Shown here: piece after piece, positions 28,333-37,120 of the stretch
Layout of the letters: each line of letters starts with the position of its first letter
How positions within the stretch are numbered: position 1 is the first letter of the stretch
Source of the DNA: Aeromonas eucrenophila
GTDB taxonomy: Bacteria; Pseudomonadota; Gammaproteobacteria; Enterobacterales; Aeromonadaceae
DNA length: 59,016 bases
Assembly (NCBI RefSeq): GCF_000819865.1
Contig: NZ_CDDF01000019.1
Span: 127,432 to 186,447, forward strand
Reading direction: 5' to 3'
The notes under the pieces: model-generated
Told to the model about the DNA's origin: nothing
The model's database searches: none
What the model saw: the letters and a program-made list of their open reading frames with translations, nothing else
Program-made: the position numbers and the translations under genes

Positions 28333-29214
28333 ATGAGTCGGCAGCAAACGGCCCTGGTGGTCGAGGGGGGCGCCATGCGCGGCATCTTCGCCGCCGGGGT
28401 GCTGGATGCCTTTCTGGCGAAGGGGAAGACGGCCTTCGATCACTGCATCGGGGTGTCGGCGGGGGCGGTCAACCTGGCGGCCTATCTGGCCGGTCAGCAG
28501 GGGCGCAACCACAGGGTCATCACCGATTACTCCTGTCGCCCCGAGTTCATCAGCCTGGCCAAGTTCCTGCGCGGCGGCCACTGGCTCGATCTCGACTGGC
28601 TGTGGGAGATCACCATTCGCGAGATCAGGCTGGATCTCGCGCACTTCGCCGAGAGTGCGGTGCCCCTGACCGTGGTCACCACCCGGGTCTCTGACGGTCA
28701 GGCCGCCTATCTCAGGGGGAGTGCAGAGGCGCTGGAGCAGCAGATCAAGGCCTCCTGCTCGGTGCCGCTCGCCTATCGCGACTTCGTGCGCATTGGGGGG
28801 GAGGCCATGACCGACGGCGGGGTGGCGGACTCCATCCCGGTGCGCCACGCCTACGAGCAGGGGGCGCGAGAGATCACTGTGGTGCTCTCCCGGCCGCTGG
28901 GCTATCGCAAGAGGGCGCCCAGATTGCCGGCCCTGCACCGCCACCTGCTGCGCCGCACCCCGGCGCTGGCCGAGGCGAGCCTGGTGCGTCATCGCAGCTA
29001 CAACGACGCCATCGACTTTATCCGCCAGCCGCCAGGGGATTGCCGCATTCGGGTCATAGTGCCCCCCGCGGGCTTTCGGGTCGGCCGCATGACCACGGAC
29101 AGAGACAGGCTGGAGCAGGGTTATCAGATGGGCTGGCAGGCGGGATTGGCCTATCTGGCCGAGACCGAGTCGGCCAGCCAGAGAGCCGGGCTGAGCGGGG
29201 ACGCTAAGCCCTAG
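28333..29214 (+). CDS. YjjU-type patatin-like phospholipase
   Basis: 293 residues. Patatin landmarks in order: GGAMRGIFAAGVLDAF (oxyanion loop), GVSAGAVNLAAYL (G-X-S-X-G nucleophile) and TDGGVADSIP (DGG with catalytic Asp). The catalytic dyad Ser-Asp is complete. It starts after GGAGG. It resembles E. coli YjjU, an uncharacterised cytoplasmic patatin. Its last 4 bp overlap the stop of the convergent small gene. Confidence 0.88.
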   Translation: MSRQQTALVVEGGAMRGIFAAGVLDAFLAKGKTAFDHCIGVSAGAVNLAAYLAGQQGRNHRVITDYSCRPEFISLAKFLRGGHWLDLDWLWEITIREIRLDLAHFAESAVPLTVVTTRVSDGQAAYLRGSAEALEQQIKASCSVPLAYRDFVRIGGEAMTDGGVADSIPVRHAYEQGAREITVVLSRPLGYRKRAPRLPALHRHLLRRTPALAEASLVRHRSYNDAIDFIRQPPGDCRIRVIVPPAGFRVGRMTTDRDRLEQGYQMGWQAGLAYLAETESASQRAGLSGDAKP

Positions 29215-29498
29215 TTGGCCGCCCGACGCTGGGCATGATCCTTCGGGTGAAGGTCGGCATCACGGACAGGCACAGCATGGATGGACTGCGCCAACCAGTC
29301 CCAGTCCAGAGGCGGGGAGCCGGCCTTGAAGCGCTGATAGGCCCGCCCCTGCTGCACGGTCAGGAACAGGGTCGCCGGCAGGCCGAGACGATTGAGGTAG
29401 CGCACCATGACCTCACCCCGGTAGGTGCAGAGGCGCAGCTGCAGCTCGGACAGGGTCAGTCCGTACTCCTTGCCCGTTTCATCCCAGATTTCAAACAT
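29211..29498 (-). CDS. Small protein of unknown function, 95 residues
   Basis: Starts MFEIWDETGKEYGLTLSELQLRL with AAGGAGCG just upstream, which makes translation likely. No motif recognised; basic and soluble, ending PKDHAQRRAAN. The sequence FLTVQQGRAYQRFKAGSPPLDW is compact and looks folded. It ends tail-to-tail with the patatin gene, overlapping by 4 bp. Confidence 0.6.
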   Translation of the reverse strand: MFEIWDETGKEYGLTLSELQLRLCTYRGEVMVRYLNRLGLPATLFLTVQQGRAYQRFKAGSPPLDWDWLAQSIHAVPVRDADLHPKDHAQRRAAN

Positions 29499-29600
29499 GA
29501 GAGGTCGCTCCTTGCGATGAGGAGTCCACTGTTTCTAAAAAACCGGGGGAGGGCAATTGTCAGATTTGACAGTGCCAAATGGAATTCGGCCAGAAAAGCG

Positions 29601-29625
29601 AAAACCCGGCGCCAGGCCGGGTTTT
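29601..29625 (-). terminator. Terminator of the tRNA-Tyr array
   Basis: AAAACCCGGC-GCCAG-GCCGGGTTTT, 9 bp after the last tRNA. Confidence 0.82.
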
Positions 29626-29633
29626 CTGAAGAA

Positions 29634-29718
29634 TGGTGGAGGGAGAAGGATTCGAACCTTCGAAGGCAGAGCCGTCAGATTTACAGTCTGATCCCTTTGG
29701 CCGCTCGGGAACCCCTCC
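29634..29718 (-). tRNA. tRNA-Tyr (GTA), third in transcription order
   Basis: 85 nt including encoded CCA. The anticodon loop reads ACTGTAAATC, the long class II variable arm is present, and the T arm is GGTTCGAATCC. Sequence identical to the two upstream copies. Confidence 0.97.
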
Positions 29719-29757
29719 ACGGGGTATTACTATTTCTTGGCCTGCTACTCAGGAAGA

Positions 29758-29842
29758 TGGTGGAGGGAGAAGGATTCGAACCTTCGAAGGCAGAGCCGTC
29801 AGATTTACAGTCTGATCCCTTTGGCCGCTCGGGAACCCCTCC
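29758..29842 (-). tRNA. tRNA-Tyr (GTA), second in transcription order
   Basis: 85 nt with CCA, identical to its neighbours. The 39-bp and 33-bp spacers in the array both begin ACGGGGTATT as read on the plus strand. Confidence 0.97.
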
Positions 29843-29875
29843 ACGGGGTATTTTCCTGATTTTTTCGCACTTGAA

Positions 29876-29960
29876 TGGTGGAGGGAGAAGGATTCGAACC
29901 TTCGAAGGCAGAGCCGTCAGATTTACAGTCTGATCCCTTTGGCCGCTCGGGAACCCCTCC
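29876..29960 (-). tRNA. tRNA-Tyr (GTA), first in transcription order
   Basis: 85 nt with CCA, identical to the other two. A 9-bp perfect inverted repeat (29865-29873 and 29962-29970) flanks it in leader and spacer. Confidence 0.97.
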
Positions 29961-29976
29961 CCAAGTGCGAGGCCGC

Positions 29977-30004
29977 ATACTACCAGATCCCATGGGGTTG
30001 TGAA
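29977..30004 (-). promoter_or_regulatory. Promoter of the tRNA-Tyr array
   Basis: On the minus strand TTCACA, 16 bp, TAGTAT, followed by a GC-rich discriminator GCGGCC, as expected for a stringently controlled stable-RNA promoter. Confidence 0.6.
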
Positions 30005-30161
30005 CCCCTCAGCTCCATTCTGACGAGAAAAAAGTATCGTTTGGTCATTTTTTGATATCTCTCGCTCAAAAATCACGCTTTTCAACGACTTTCATGCCGG
30101 GGATAGGGCACTTGGACAGGCCGGGGCGGGAGGCGGGTCAGCCAACCATTAGCCAACAAAA

Positions 30162-30182
30162 AGAGGAGCCCTGGGCTCCTCT
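30162..30182 (-). terminator. Terminator of the FabH-like gene
   Basis: On the minus strand AGAGGAGCC-CAG-GGCTCCTCT followed by TTTTTG. Confidence 0.8.
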
Positions 30183-30205
30183 CACACAGAAATGGTCGGC
30201 CGGGC

Positions 30206-31288
30206 TCAGGCGTCGCGGGCCTGCTGGCAGCCGTCGACCGCATGGGCGATGAGTTCCAGCGCGTTCTGCTCGCAGGGGGGCAGTTCCTCATCACAATGGC
30301 TAAGCGGGGTGACCCGGTCGCCCCATTTGAGGAGGGCGGCGCCCCAGGTCAGGCCGGCACCGAAGGCGGCGCTCAGCAGATAGCTGTTCGGCTTGACCCG
30401 GCCCTGCTCCAGCGCCTCGCACAGGGCGATGGGCACGGTGGCGGCCGAGGTGTTGCCGTAGTGCTCTATGTTGACCATCACCTTGTCCATGGGGGCGTTC
30501 ATGCGCTTGGCTAGGGTCTCGATGATACGCATGTTGGCCTGGTGCGGGACGATGAGATCGACCTGCTCCGGCGCTATGCCCGCCTGAGCCAGCACGGCGC
30601 CGGTGGCCTCGCCCATGCCACGCACGGCGCGCTTGAAGATCTCCTGCCCCTCGAAGTTGAAGGTGAACAGGCCGTCGATGTCGGCGAAGCGCACCCGATC
30701 GGTACCAAAATTCGGCACGTGCAGGATCTCGCGGGCCTCACTGTCACAGCCGAGCTTGTTGGCGATGAGGCCAGACTCGATGTCGCTCGCCTCGATCACC
30801 ACGGCGCCGGCGCCGTCACCGAACAGCACGGCGGTGTCGCGCTTGGCCCAATCCAGCAACTGGGTCAGTCGCTCGGCGCCTATCACCAGCACCTTGCTCA
30901 TCATGCCGGTTTGCACCAGGGAGGTGGCGACCGAGAGGGCATAGACGAAGCCGGTACAGGCTGCATTGAGATCGAACACCGCCGCCTGGTGGGCGCCGAG
31001 GGCCTGTTGCACCGCGGAGGCGCCGTTGGGGACCAGGGTACCCGGGGTGGCGGTGGCCAGTATGATGCCGTCGAGAGCGCTGGCGTCGAGACCAGCGCAG
31101 GCCAGGGCGCGGCGACCGGCCAGGGTGGCGAGCGCCTGGGTGCTGACGTGGGAAACCCGGCGTGCCTTGATGCCGGTGCGCGGATAGATCCACTCATCCG
31201 AGGTGTCCATGATGGTGCTGAGATCGTCGTTGGTCAGCACTGCGGGGGGCAGGCACTTGCCCCAGCCGGTGATATTGGCGTATTTCAT
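30206..31288 (-). CDS. FabH-like beta-ketoacyl-ACP synthase III
   Basis: 360 residues, about 40 longer than E. coli FabH, with an extra C-terminal tail from about [14 protein letters not shown]. The catalytic Cys is residue 111 in NAACTGF; His is in VPHQANMRI and Asn in [10 protein letters not shown]. The start at 31288 ([15 protein letters not shown]) excludes an unrelated upstream extension. It condenses a starter acyl-CoA with malonyl-ACP. It is not in the fab cluster, so it is probably a second FabH with a special primer or a salvage role. It is divergent from a LysR regulator, a likely controller. Confidence 0.88.
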   Translation of the reverse strand: MKYANITGWGKCLPPAVLTNDDLSTIMDTSDEWIYPRTGIKARRVSHVSTQALATLAGRRALACAGLDASALDGIILATATPGTLVPNGASAVQQALGAHQAAVFDLNAACTGFVYALSVATSLVQTGMMSKVLVIGAERLTQLLDWAKRDTAVLFGDGAGAVVIEASDIESGLIANKLGCDSEAREILHVPNFGTDRVRFADIDGLFTFNFEGQEIFKRAVRGMGEATGAVLAQAGIAPEQVDLIVPHQANMRIIETLAKRMNAPMDKVMVNIEHYGNTSAATVPIALCEALEQGRVKPNSYLLSAAFGAGLTWGAALLKWGDRVTPLSHCDEELPPCEQNALELIAHAVDGCQQARDA

Positions 31289-31487
31289 CTTGTGGTCGCT
31301 TCTCGTTATGAGTCGCCCATGGACGGGCAATCGGACGATTATGCCGCACGGGTCAACCAGTGTCATCTGGTGGTCATATTACCGCGGGGGCGTGAGGATG
31401 GTGGCGAACAAGGTGGTGATTTTGCTTAAGATCCCCCCCTGCCTTGGCCTAAGATGGGGCCCAGGACCGGCTCTCTTCCCCGAGGTG

Positions 31488-32459
31488 ATGTTAGTGCACA
31501 AAGCGAATCTCAACCTGTTGCCGACCCTCAAGATCTTGCTGGAGACCCGCAACATCAGCCGGGCGGCGGAGCTGCTGCACCTGAGCCAGCCCTCCATCAG
31601 CAAGCAGCTGACCCAGTTGCGCGCCGAATTTGGCGACGAGCTGCTGGTGCGAGAAGGCCAGCGCTGGCTGCTGACCCCGCGAGCCGAGAGTCTGGCGGCC
31701 CAGCTGGCGGACTCCCTCGGTGCGCTGGACAGGCTCTATGAGGCGCCCGAATTCGAGCCCGGCCGCTGCGAGCGGGTGTTTAGGCTCGCCTCCTCGGACT
31801 ACGTGGCCCAGCACATACTGCCGGATATCTGCGCGGCGCTGGCCAAGGCAGCGCCCCTGGCGGCCCTCGAATACAGCCTGTGGGACAAGCGCCAGCTGCC
31901 GCAGCTGTGGCAGTCCGAGCTGGATCTGGTCTCCACCATCACGGATCTGGTGCCGGATCAGATTCGGGGCCTGCACCAGGGGGAGGACAGGCTGGTGATC
32001 CTGATGGGGCGCCACCATCCGTTCTCGGGCGCGGCCCCCTCGCTGGAGGATTACCTCGCCTGGCCCCACCTGCAGGTGAGCGGTGGCGGCGACAAGGACA
32101 GCCCGGTGGAGCGGGTGCTGGCGCCGCAAGGCCTCTCCCGGCGCTGGTTTGCCCGGGTGCCCTTCTTCCAGGCGGCGGTGGAGGTGCTGCTGCGCACCGA
32201 CTGCCTGATGACCACCCCGGCCCACATCGCCTGGCAGCTCTCCCGGGAGCACGAGCTGAGCTTCTGCGATCTGCCCTTCGCCACTCGCTCCCAGCAATAT
32301 CATCTGCTGTGGCATCAGCGCCATCATCAGGATCCGGCCCACCGCTGGTTTCGGGAGCTGGCCTATCCCTTCCTGCGGGATCATCTGCAGCGCACCGTCA
32401 CCGAGAGCCGCAAACAGCTTGGGCGCAAGCCGCAGGCGACGGGGCCACAGTTTGAATGA
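31488..32459 (+). CDS. LysR-type transcriptional regulator
   Basis: 323 residues. The HTH reads LLPTLKILLETRNISRAAELLHLSQPSISKQLTQLRAEFGDELLVRE; a LysR substrate-binding domain follows (FRLASSDYVAQHILPDICAAL, PVERVLAPQGLSRRWFARVPFF). Either ATG 31488 or GTG 31494 could start it; GAGGTG at 31482 suits the GTG. It is divergent from the FabH-like gene across 199 bp, so that gene is a natural target, but the ligand is unknown. Confidence 0.85.
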   Translation: MLVHKANLNLLPTLKILLETRNISRAAELLHLSQPSISKQLTQLRAEFGDELLVREGQRWLLTPRAESLAAQLADSLGALDRLYEAPEFEPGRCERVFRLASSDYVAQHILPDICAALAKAAPLAALEYSLWDKRQLPQLWQSELDLVSTITDLVPDQIRGLHQGEDRLVILMGRHHPFSGAAPSLEDYLAWPHLQVSGGGDKDSPVERVLAPQGLSRRWFARVPFFQAAVEVLLRTDCLMTTPAHIAWQLSREHELSFCDLPFATRSQQYHLLWHQRHHQDPAHRWFRELAYPFLRDHLQRTVTESRKQLGRKPQATGPQFE

Positions 32460-32603
32460 TCCTGATCTCAGGCATTGTGTAGTCGATTGTGCTGCTTCAT
32501 CACCATTGGCTATGGGATCTATTCATAACTTTCACTTCTTGCATGATGTCGTCCCCCTTACCCTGAGGGCCGACATCCATTTTCAGGTGAGCAAGGAACG
32601 GGT

Positions 32604-33212
32604 ATGGAATTGACGAGTTGGCTGGCACTGGCGGCAATCTGTGTGATGGGGGCCATCAGCCCGGGACCCAGCCTGGCGCTGATCATCCGCAATACGGTGC
32701 AGGGCGGGCAGGGGCATGGTGTGGTGACGGCACTTGGCCACGGGCTGGGAGTCGGCATCTACGCGCTGATCACCGCCTTCGGCCTCTCGCTGCTGATCAC
32801 CCAGACCCCGCTGCTGTTCGACATCATCCGTTACGGCGGCGCCGCCTTCCTCGCCTGGCTCGGCATCAAGGCGCTGCTGGCGAAACCCGCCAGCGGTGGG
32901 GTGGAAGAAGAAGGCCATGGGCTGAAGGGTCGCCAGGGGGCGTTCGAGGGCTTTATGGTGGCCTTCCTGAACCCTCAGCTCGCCATCTTCTTCATCGCCC
33001 TGTTCAGCCAGTTCGTCCACGCGGACACCGGCTGGCGCGAGGGCATCATCATGATGCTGACCGCCGGCGGTATAGACGCCGTCTGGTACGTGCTGGTGGC
33101 GCTGGTGCTGTCCCGCGGCCCTGTGCTCGCCTGGCTCAAGGCGAAGTCCTTCGTCATCGACAAGATAAGTGGCCTGGTGTTGCTGGGGCTGGCACTGAAA
33201 GTCGTGATCTGA
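32604..33212 (+). CDS. LysE/RhtB-family amino-acid exporter
   Basis: 202 residues with about six helices. It starts WLALAAICVMGAISPGPSLALIIRN, containing the SPGP motif of the LysE/RhtB family, and has AFLNPQLAIFFIALFSQFV. AAGGAACGGG precedes the ATG. It probably exports an amino acid or metabolite across the inner membrane; the substrate is unknown. The final 25 codons are repeated in degenerate form downstream, at exact 111-bp offset. Confidence 0.87.
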   Translation: MELTSWLALAAICVMGAISPGPSLALIIRNTVQGGQGHGVVTALGHGLGVGIYALITAFGLSLLITQTPLLFDIIRYGGAAFLAWLGIKALLAKPASGGVEEEGHGLKGRQGAFEGFMVAFLNPQLAIFFIALFSQFVHADTGWREGIIMMLTAGGIDAVWYVLVALVLSRGPVLAWLKAKSFVIDKISGLVLLGLALKVVI

Positions 33213-33323
33213 GGTGCTCCCACGGCCGAGCCATCGCGGTACTGACGCAAGGCGAAACCCTTCGTCATCGATAAAGTCAGCGGTCTGATGTTGATCGACC
33301 TGGCGCTCAAGGTGGTGATCTAA
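33213..33323 (+). repeat. Degenerate copy of the LysE-family gene 3' end
   Basis: From 33249 it reads KAKPFVIDKVSGLMLIDLAL then KVVI and TAA, against KAKSFVIDKISGLVLLGLAL, KVVI and TGA in the gene (33138-33212). The offset is exactly 111 bp with no indel. Of 14 differing sense codons nine are synonymous and most others conservative. Weaker similarity extends left to 33213. Confidence 0.92.
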
Positions 33324-33363
33324 ACCCGCGTTTGGCGCCAGGCTAGCCCGCGCAATCTCTCTG

Positions 33364-33405
33364 CCCCCTTCTCCCCTCGCGGGAGAAGGGCTGGGGATGA
33401 GGGGG
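33364..33405. repeat. REP-like palindromic repeat, copy B
   Basis: CCCCCTTCTCCC-CTCGC-GGGAGAAGGG then CTGGGGATGAGGGGG; the inverse of the repeat at 8274-8313. Confidence 0.7.
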
Positions 33406-33567
33406 CGCTACGTAGGTGTGTCTCGACCCGGCGAGAGCCGCATCTCCTGCTCCGGGGCTGCTGCGGATCCAATCCTGTATCTTGCGGTGATCTTAAGCGG
33501 GATCAAGGCAGGGAGGCGCCGGCCTCGCTAGAGTGGCGCCTTTGCTGCCGCCTGCGAACCCGACCCT
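33406..33567. other. Intergenic region before rlhA, no gene seen
   Basis: With the echo and the REP-like repeat this makes a 355-bp gap. No clear promoter or ribosome binding site recognised. Confidence 0.4.
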
Positions 33568-35445
33568 ATGCACGATCAGACCCAGACTCGCCGCTTCGAA
33601 CGCCATCGTCTCGAACAGAATCGCCTCGAACTGCTGGCCCCGGCCAAGAACCTCGCCTACGGCATCGAAGCCATCAACCATGGTGCAGACGCCGTCTACA
33701 TGGGCGGCCCCGCCTTCGGTGCCCGCAGCGCCGCCGGCAACTCCCTCGAGGACATAGAAGCGCTGGCGCGCCATGCCCACCGCTTCGGCGCCCAGGTGTT
33801 CGTCGCCTTCAACACCCTGCTGCACGATCACGAGCTGGAGCAGGCCAGGCGTCTGACCCACCAGATCTACGAGGCCGGTGCCGATGCGCTGATCGTGCAG
33901 GACATGGGGCTGCTGGCGCTGGACTTGCCCCCCATAGCGCTGCACGCCAGCACCCAGACCGACAACCGCACGCCGGAGAAGGTGAAGTTTCTACAAGACG
34001 TGGGTTTCTCCCAGGTGGTGCTGGCCCGGGAGTTGTCCCTCGAGCAGATCCGCGCCATCAGTGCGCAGACCTCGGTGCAGCTGGAGTTCTTCATCCACGG
34101 CGCGCTCTGCGTCTCCTACAGCGGTCAGTGCAATATCAGCTACGCCCGCACCGGCCGTAGCGCGAACCGGGGTGAGTGTGCCCAGCTGTGCCGCTTGCCC
34201 TGCTCGCTGCAAAAGCCGGACGGCGAGGTGCTGGTGGAGAGCAGTCACCTGCTCTCCCTCAAAGACATGGATCAGAGCGCGAACCTGGAGGCGTTGATCG
34301 AGGCGGGGATCCGCTCCTTCAAGATTGAGGGGCGGCTCAAGGGGCTGGATTACGTGAAGAACGTCACCGCCTGGTATCGCCAGAAGCTGGACGCCATCCT
34401 GGAGAAGCGCCCGGATCTGGTGGCCAGCTCGGCCGGCCGCTGCACCTATGGCTTCACACCGGATCCGAAGAAGAGCTTCAACCGTGGTGGCACCGACTAC
34501 TTCCTGCACGGTCGCCAGCTGGGGATCGACTCCCCGCGGAGCCCGAAATACCTGGGGGAACCCCTCGGTCGGGTCAGCAAGATCGGCCGGGACGGCATCG
34601 AGATAGAGGGCAAGGCCCTGAGCCTCAACAACGGCGACGGCCTCGGTTTCTTCAAGCCGAACGACGAGCTGGTGGGGATGAGGCTGAACAAGGTGGAAGG
34701 CAAGCAGTTGCTGCTGTCGGAGCCCGTGCCTGGGCTCAAGGTCGGCGCCGAAATCTACCGCAATCACGATCAGACCTTCAGCAAATTGCTGGAAAAGCCG
34801 AGCGCGGAGCGTCGTATCCGGGTCGATATGCAGCTATCCGAGTGCGACGCCGGGTTGCGGCTCGCGTTCTGCGACGAGCAGGGGGTGGAGGCCTGTGTCA
34901 CCCTGGCCTGCGACAAGCGGCCCGCCGACAACCCGGAGCGGGCGCTGCAGCAGGCGCGGGATCAGCTCGCCAAGCTTGGCAACAGCCTGTTCGTGGCGCG
35001 CAAGATTGAGTTGGCGTTCACGACGCCGCTGTTTATCGCCGCCTCCCAGCTCAACGGCCTGCGCCGGGACGGCATAGCCGCGCTGGAGGCGGCCCGCCTC
35101 GTGAGCTATCGGCGACCCGAGCGGCGGGTTCCCTTGGCGGACGTCAGCTATCCCCAGCATCGGCTCTCCTACCTTGGCAACGTGCTGAACAAGGCCGCCG
35201 AGGACTTCTTCCGCGAGCACGGGGTGGAGCGCATAGCCCCTGCCTATGAGGCGAACAAGGAGGAGGGGGAGGTGATGCTGATGATCACCAAGCATTGCAT
35301 CCGCTACAGCCAGAACCTCTGCCCCAAGGAGGTGCCCGGTCTCAAGCCCGAACCCCTCGAGCTCAAGATGGGCAAGGACAGCTTCCGCCTGCGCTTCGAC
35401 TGCAAACGTTGCGAGATGCAGGTGATGGGCAGCCTCAAGCGCTAA
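33568..35445 (+). CDS. rlhA: RlhA (YdcP), U32-family 23S rRNA C2501 hydroxylation protein
   Basis: 625 residues. U32 signatures: LELLAPAKNLAYGIEAINHGADAVYMGG, HASTQTDNRTPEKVKFLQDVG and FFIHGALCVSYSGQCNISYARTGRSANRGECAQLCR. Cysteines in the last motif and in the C-terminal CPKE and FDCKRCEMQ segments could bind an iron-sulfur cluster. The architecture (U32, then a DUF3656-like module, then a short Cys-rich end) fits RlhA/YdcP rather than TrhP (YegQ). RlhA makes 5-hydroxycytidine at C2501 of 23S rRNA using prephenate-dependent chemistry in E. coli. The start ATG has no obvious Shine-Dalgarno. Confidence 0.85.
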   Translation: MHDQTQTRRFERHRLEQNRLELLAPAKNLAYGIEAINHGADAVYMGGPAFGARSAAGNSLEDIEALARHAHRFGAQVFVAFNTLLHDHELEQARRLTHQIYEAGADALIVQDMGLLALDLPPIALHASTQTDNRTPEKVKFLQDVGFSQVVLARELSLEQIRAISAQTSVQLEFFIHGALCVSYSGQCNISYARTGRSANRGECAQLCRLPCSLQKPDGEVLVESSHLLSLKDMDQSANLEALIEAGIRSFKIEGRLKGLDYVKNVTAWYRQKLDAILEKRPDLVASSAGRCTYGFTPDPKKSFNRGGTDYFLHGRQLGIDSPRSPKYLGEPLGRVSKIGRDGIEIEGKALSLNNGDGLGFFKPNDELVGMRLNKVEGKQLLLSEPVPGLKVGAEIYRNHDQTFSKLLEKPSAERRIRVDMQLSECDAGLRLAFCDEQGVEACVTLACDKRPADNPERALQQARDQLAKLGNSLFVARKIELAFTTPLFIAASQLNGLRRDGIAALEAARLVSYRRPERRVPLADVSYPQHRLSYLGNVLNKAAEDFFREHGVERIAPAYEANKEEGEVMLMITKHCIRYSQNLCPKEVPGLKPEPLELKMGKDSFRLRFDCKRCEMQVMGSLKR

Positions 35446-35594
35446 TGGCCTATCCGGCCACCCTCTGGGCATAGGGCAGGAGCGGATTCGATGGCAGTAT
35501 AGGGAGGCTCGAGAGGGAGCCTGCCCGATCACGAATTTTCCGCAGGGATCGGTGAGCACTCTCGGGATCTCCGTGAGTAGACAAAGGATCTGTC

Positions 35595-35924
35595 ATGAAA
35601 ATCAATGAATTGCCTTTTTGTACGACGAACTGGGCCGAGATAGCGCCCACCGAGCACAAGGGAGAAACCGGGGTGGCCTTCTGGCACACCCAACACTTTG
35701 GCGAGTTGCGGGTGCGGCTGGTGGAGTATTCCGCCGGCTATCTGGCGGATCACTGGTGCAGCAAGGGCCACGTCCTGTTCTGCATCGAAGGGGAGCTGCA
35801 CACCGAGCTGCAGGATGGCCGCGTCTTCACCCTGACGGCGGGCATGAGCTATCAGGTGGCCGACAATGCCGAGCCCCATAGGTCCTCCACCCAAGCCGGT
35901 GCCCGGCTCTTTATAGTCGATTGA
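35595..35924 (+). CDS. DHCW-motif cupin-fold protein
   Basis: 109 residues. The sequence YLADHWCSKGHVLFCIEGELHTELQDGR carries the DHWC-X-KGH motif of this small cupin group, followed by LTAGMSYQVADNAEPHRS. A metal-binding or sensor role is possible; no enzyme activity is established. A likely co-transcribed DUF1272 gene starts 36 bp after the stop. Confidence 0.8.
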   Translation: MKINELPFCTTNWAEIAPTEHKGETGVAFWHTQHFGELRVRLVEYSAGYLADHWCSKGHVLFCIEGELHTELQDGRVFTLTAGMSYQVADNAEPHRSSTQAGARLFIVD

Positions 35925-35960
35925 GCCGCGCTTTTCTTCCGTTCTCCCAAGAGGTTGCCC

Positions 35961-36209
35961 ATGCTTGAACTCAGACCCGGCTGTGAATGTTGTGACACAG
36001 GCCTGCCCGCCGACACCGGCCACGCCTATATCTGCTCCTTCGAGTGCACCTTCTGCGCCGATTGCACCGAGCAACTGCTGCATCATGTCTGCCCGAACTG
36101 CGGCGGCGAGCTGGTCAGTCGCCCCCGCCGTCCCACCGCCAAGTTGGCGGCCAATCCCGCCTCCATAAAGCGCGTTTTCAATCCGGCCCTGAGAAACAAG
36201 GCAAGATAA
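35961..36209 (+). CDS. DUF1272 zinc-ribbon-like small protein
   Basis: 82 residues. Start at 35961 follows AAGAGG. Eight cysteines in pairs (CECC, CSFECTFCADC, CPNCGG) suggest two zinc sites, typical of DUF1272. The basic tail (RRPTAKLAANPASIKRVF) is also usual. Function unknown. A hairpin at 36221 may end the unit with the cupin gene. Confidence 0.82.
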   Translation: MLELRPGCECCDTGLPADTGHAYICSFECTFCADCTEQLLHHVCPNCGGELVSRPRRPTAKLAANPASIKRVFNPALRNKAR

Positions 36210-36220
36210 GCAGCCTTTCG

Positions 36221-36244
36221 GGTCCGGGCCGCCATACCCGGACC
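36221..36244 (+). terminator. Hairpin after the DUF1272 gene
   Basis: GGTCCGGG, 8-nt loop, CCCGGACC; no clear T tract, so terminator function is uncertain. Confidence 0.4.
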
Positions 36245-36349
36245 TGACTTGCCCCGGCCCCTGATCTGAACCGCACCCTTTCAGATTGTGCTTTACCTTC
36301 TCCCGGCGGTAGCCCCTATCAAGGGACTCCAACCAGAGGAGAGAGCGAG

Positions 36350-37015
36350 ATGACGGAGCGGTTTGCAGGAGAGGGGGCGCAGGCCTATGACGAACGTATT
36401 CCCTTGCTGGTGCCAGGTTATGAGTTGCTGCATCAGCTGAGCGCCGCCCAGCTGATGACGCGGCTCGGCCCCGGCGCGCGGGTGCTGCTGGTGGGGGTAG
36501 GCACCGGCAGCGAGCTGGTGTTGCTCGGCCGGCTCTGCCCCGACTGGCAGTTTGTCGCCCAGGACATCTCGGCGGACATGCTGGCGCTGGCGCGTCAGCG
36601 GGCCGACGAGGTGGGGATGGGAGCGCGGATCAGCTGGCTGCTGGGAGACTTACCCACTGCCTCGATGCAATGCGACGGTGCACTCTGTCTGCTGGTGCTG
36701 CATTTTTTGGATAAAGACACCAAGGCGGCGCTGCTTGCCGATATCTCCCGCCAGCTCAACGGGGGGGCCCCGCTGCTGTTGGCGGATCTGATGGTGCCAG
36801 CAGACCCGGTCGAGCGGGCCGTGATGGGGCAACAGGCCCGGCTGGCGGGTCTGCCCCGGCCGGCCAGCGAACGCATGGTGCAGCGGCTCGCGGATGACTT
36901 TATCCCCCTCGAGGAAGGGCAACTTCAGCAACTGTTGCAAGACTCGGGCTTCGAGGCGGGGCAGCGCTATTTTCAGGCACTCGGCTTTCATGGCTGGTTG
37001 GCGCTGCGGCGTTGA
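36350..37015 (+). CDS. Class I SAM-dependent methyltransferase
   Basis: 221 residues. Motif I is VLLVGVGTGSELVLLG, then FVAQDISADMLALARQR and DGALCLLVLHFL. Starts MTERFAGEGAQAYDERI after GGAGAGAGCGAG. This N-terminus resembles the CmoA/Trans-aconitate-type group, but the substrate cannot be assigned. Confidence 0.8.
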   Translation: MTERFAGEGAQAYDERIPLLVPGYELLHQLSAAQLMTRLGPGARVLLVGVGTGSELVLLGRLCPDWQFVAQDISADMLALARQRADEVGMGARISWLLGDLPTASMQCDGALCLLVLHFLDKDTKAALLADISRQLNGGAPLLLADLMVPADPVERAVMGQQARLAGLPRPASERMVQRLADDFIPLEEGQLQQLLQDSGFEAGQRYFQALGFHGWLALRR

Positions 37016-37120
37016 GTCAGCCTCAATGCCATCTTCTCGGGGAAGGGGAGGGAGTAGGGTCGCCCAAGACTGGGCACCCCTCCGGCGGGGCCCGCAGGCG
37101 CCCGCCGCAGATCACACCAC

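Noticed and set aside
29601..29960. tRNA-Tyr array as an integration site of a genomic island
   Set aside because: No integrase or partial tRNA direct repeat at either side; flanking genes look like core genes.
29535..30085. Open frames giving repeated proteins like GSRAAKGIRL across the tRNA region
   Set aside because: They are translations of the three tRNA-Tyr genes and spacers.
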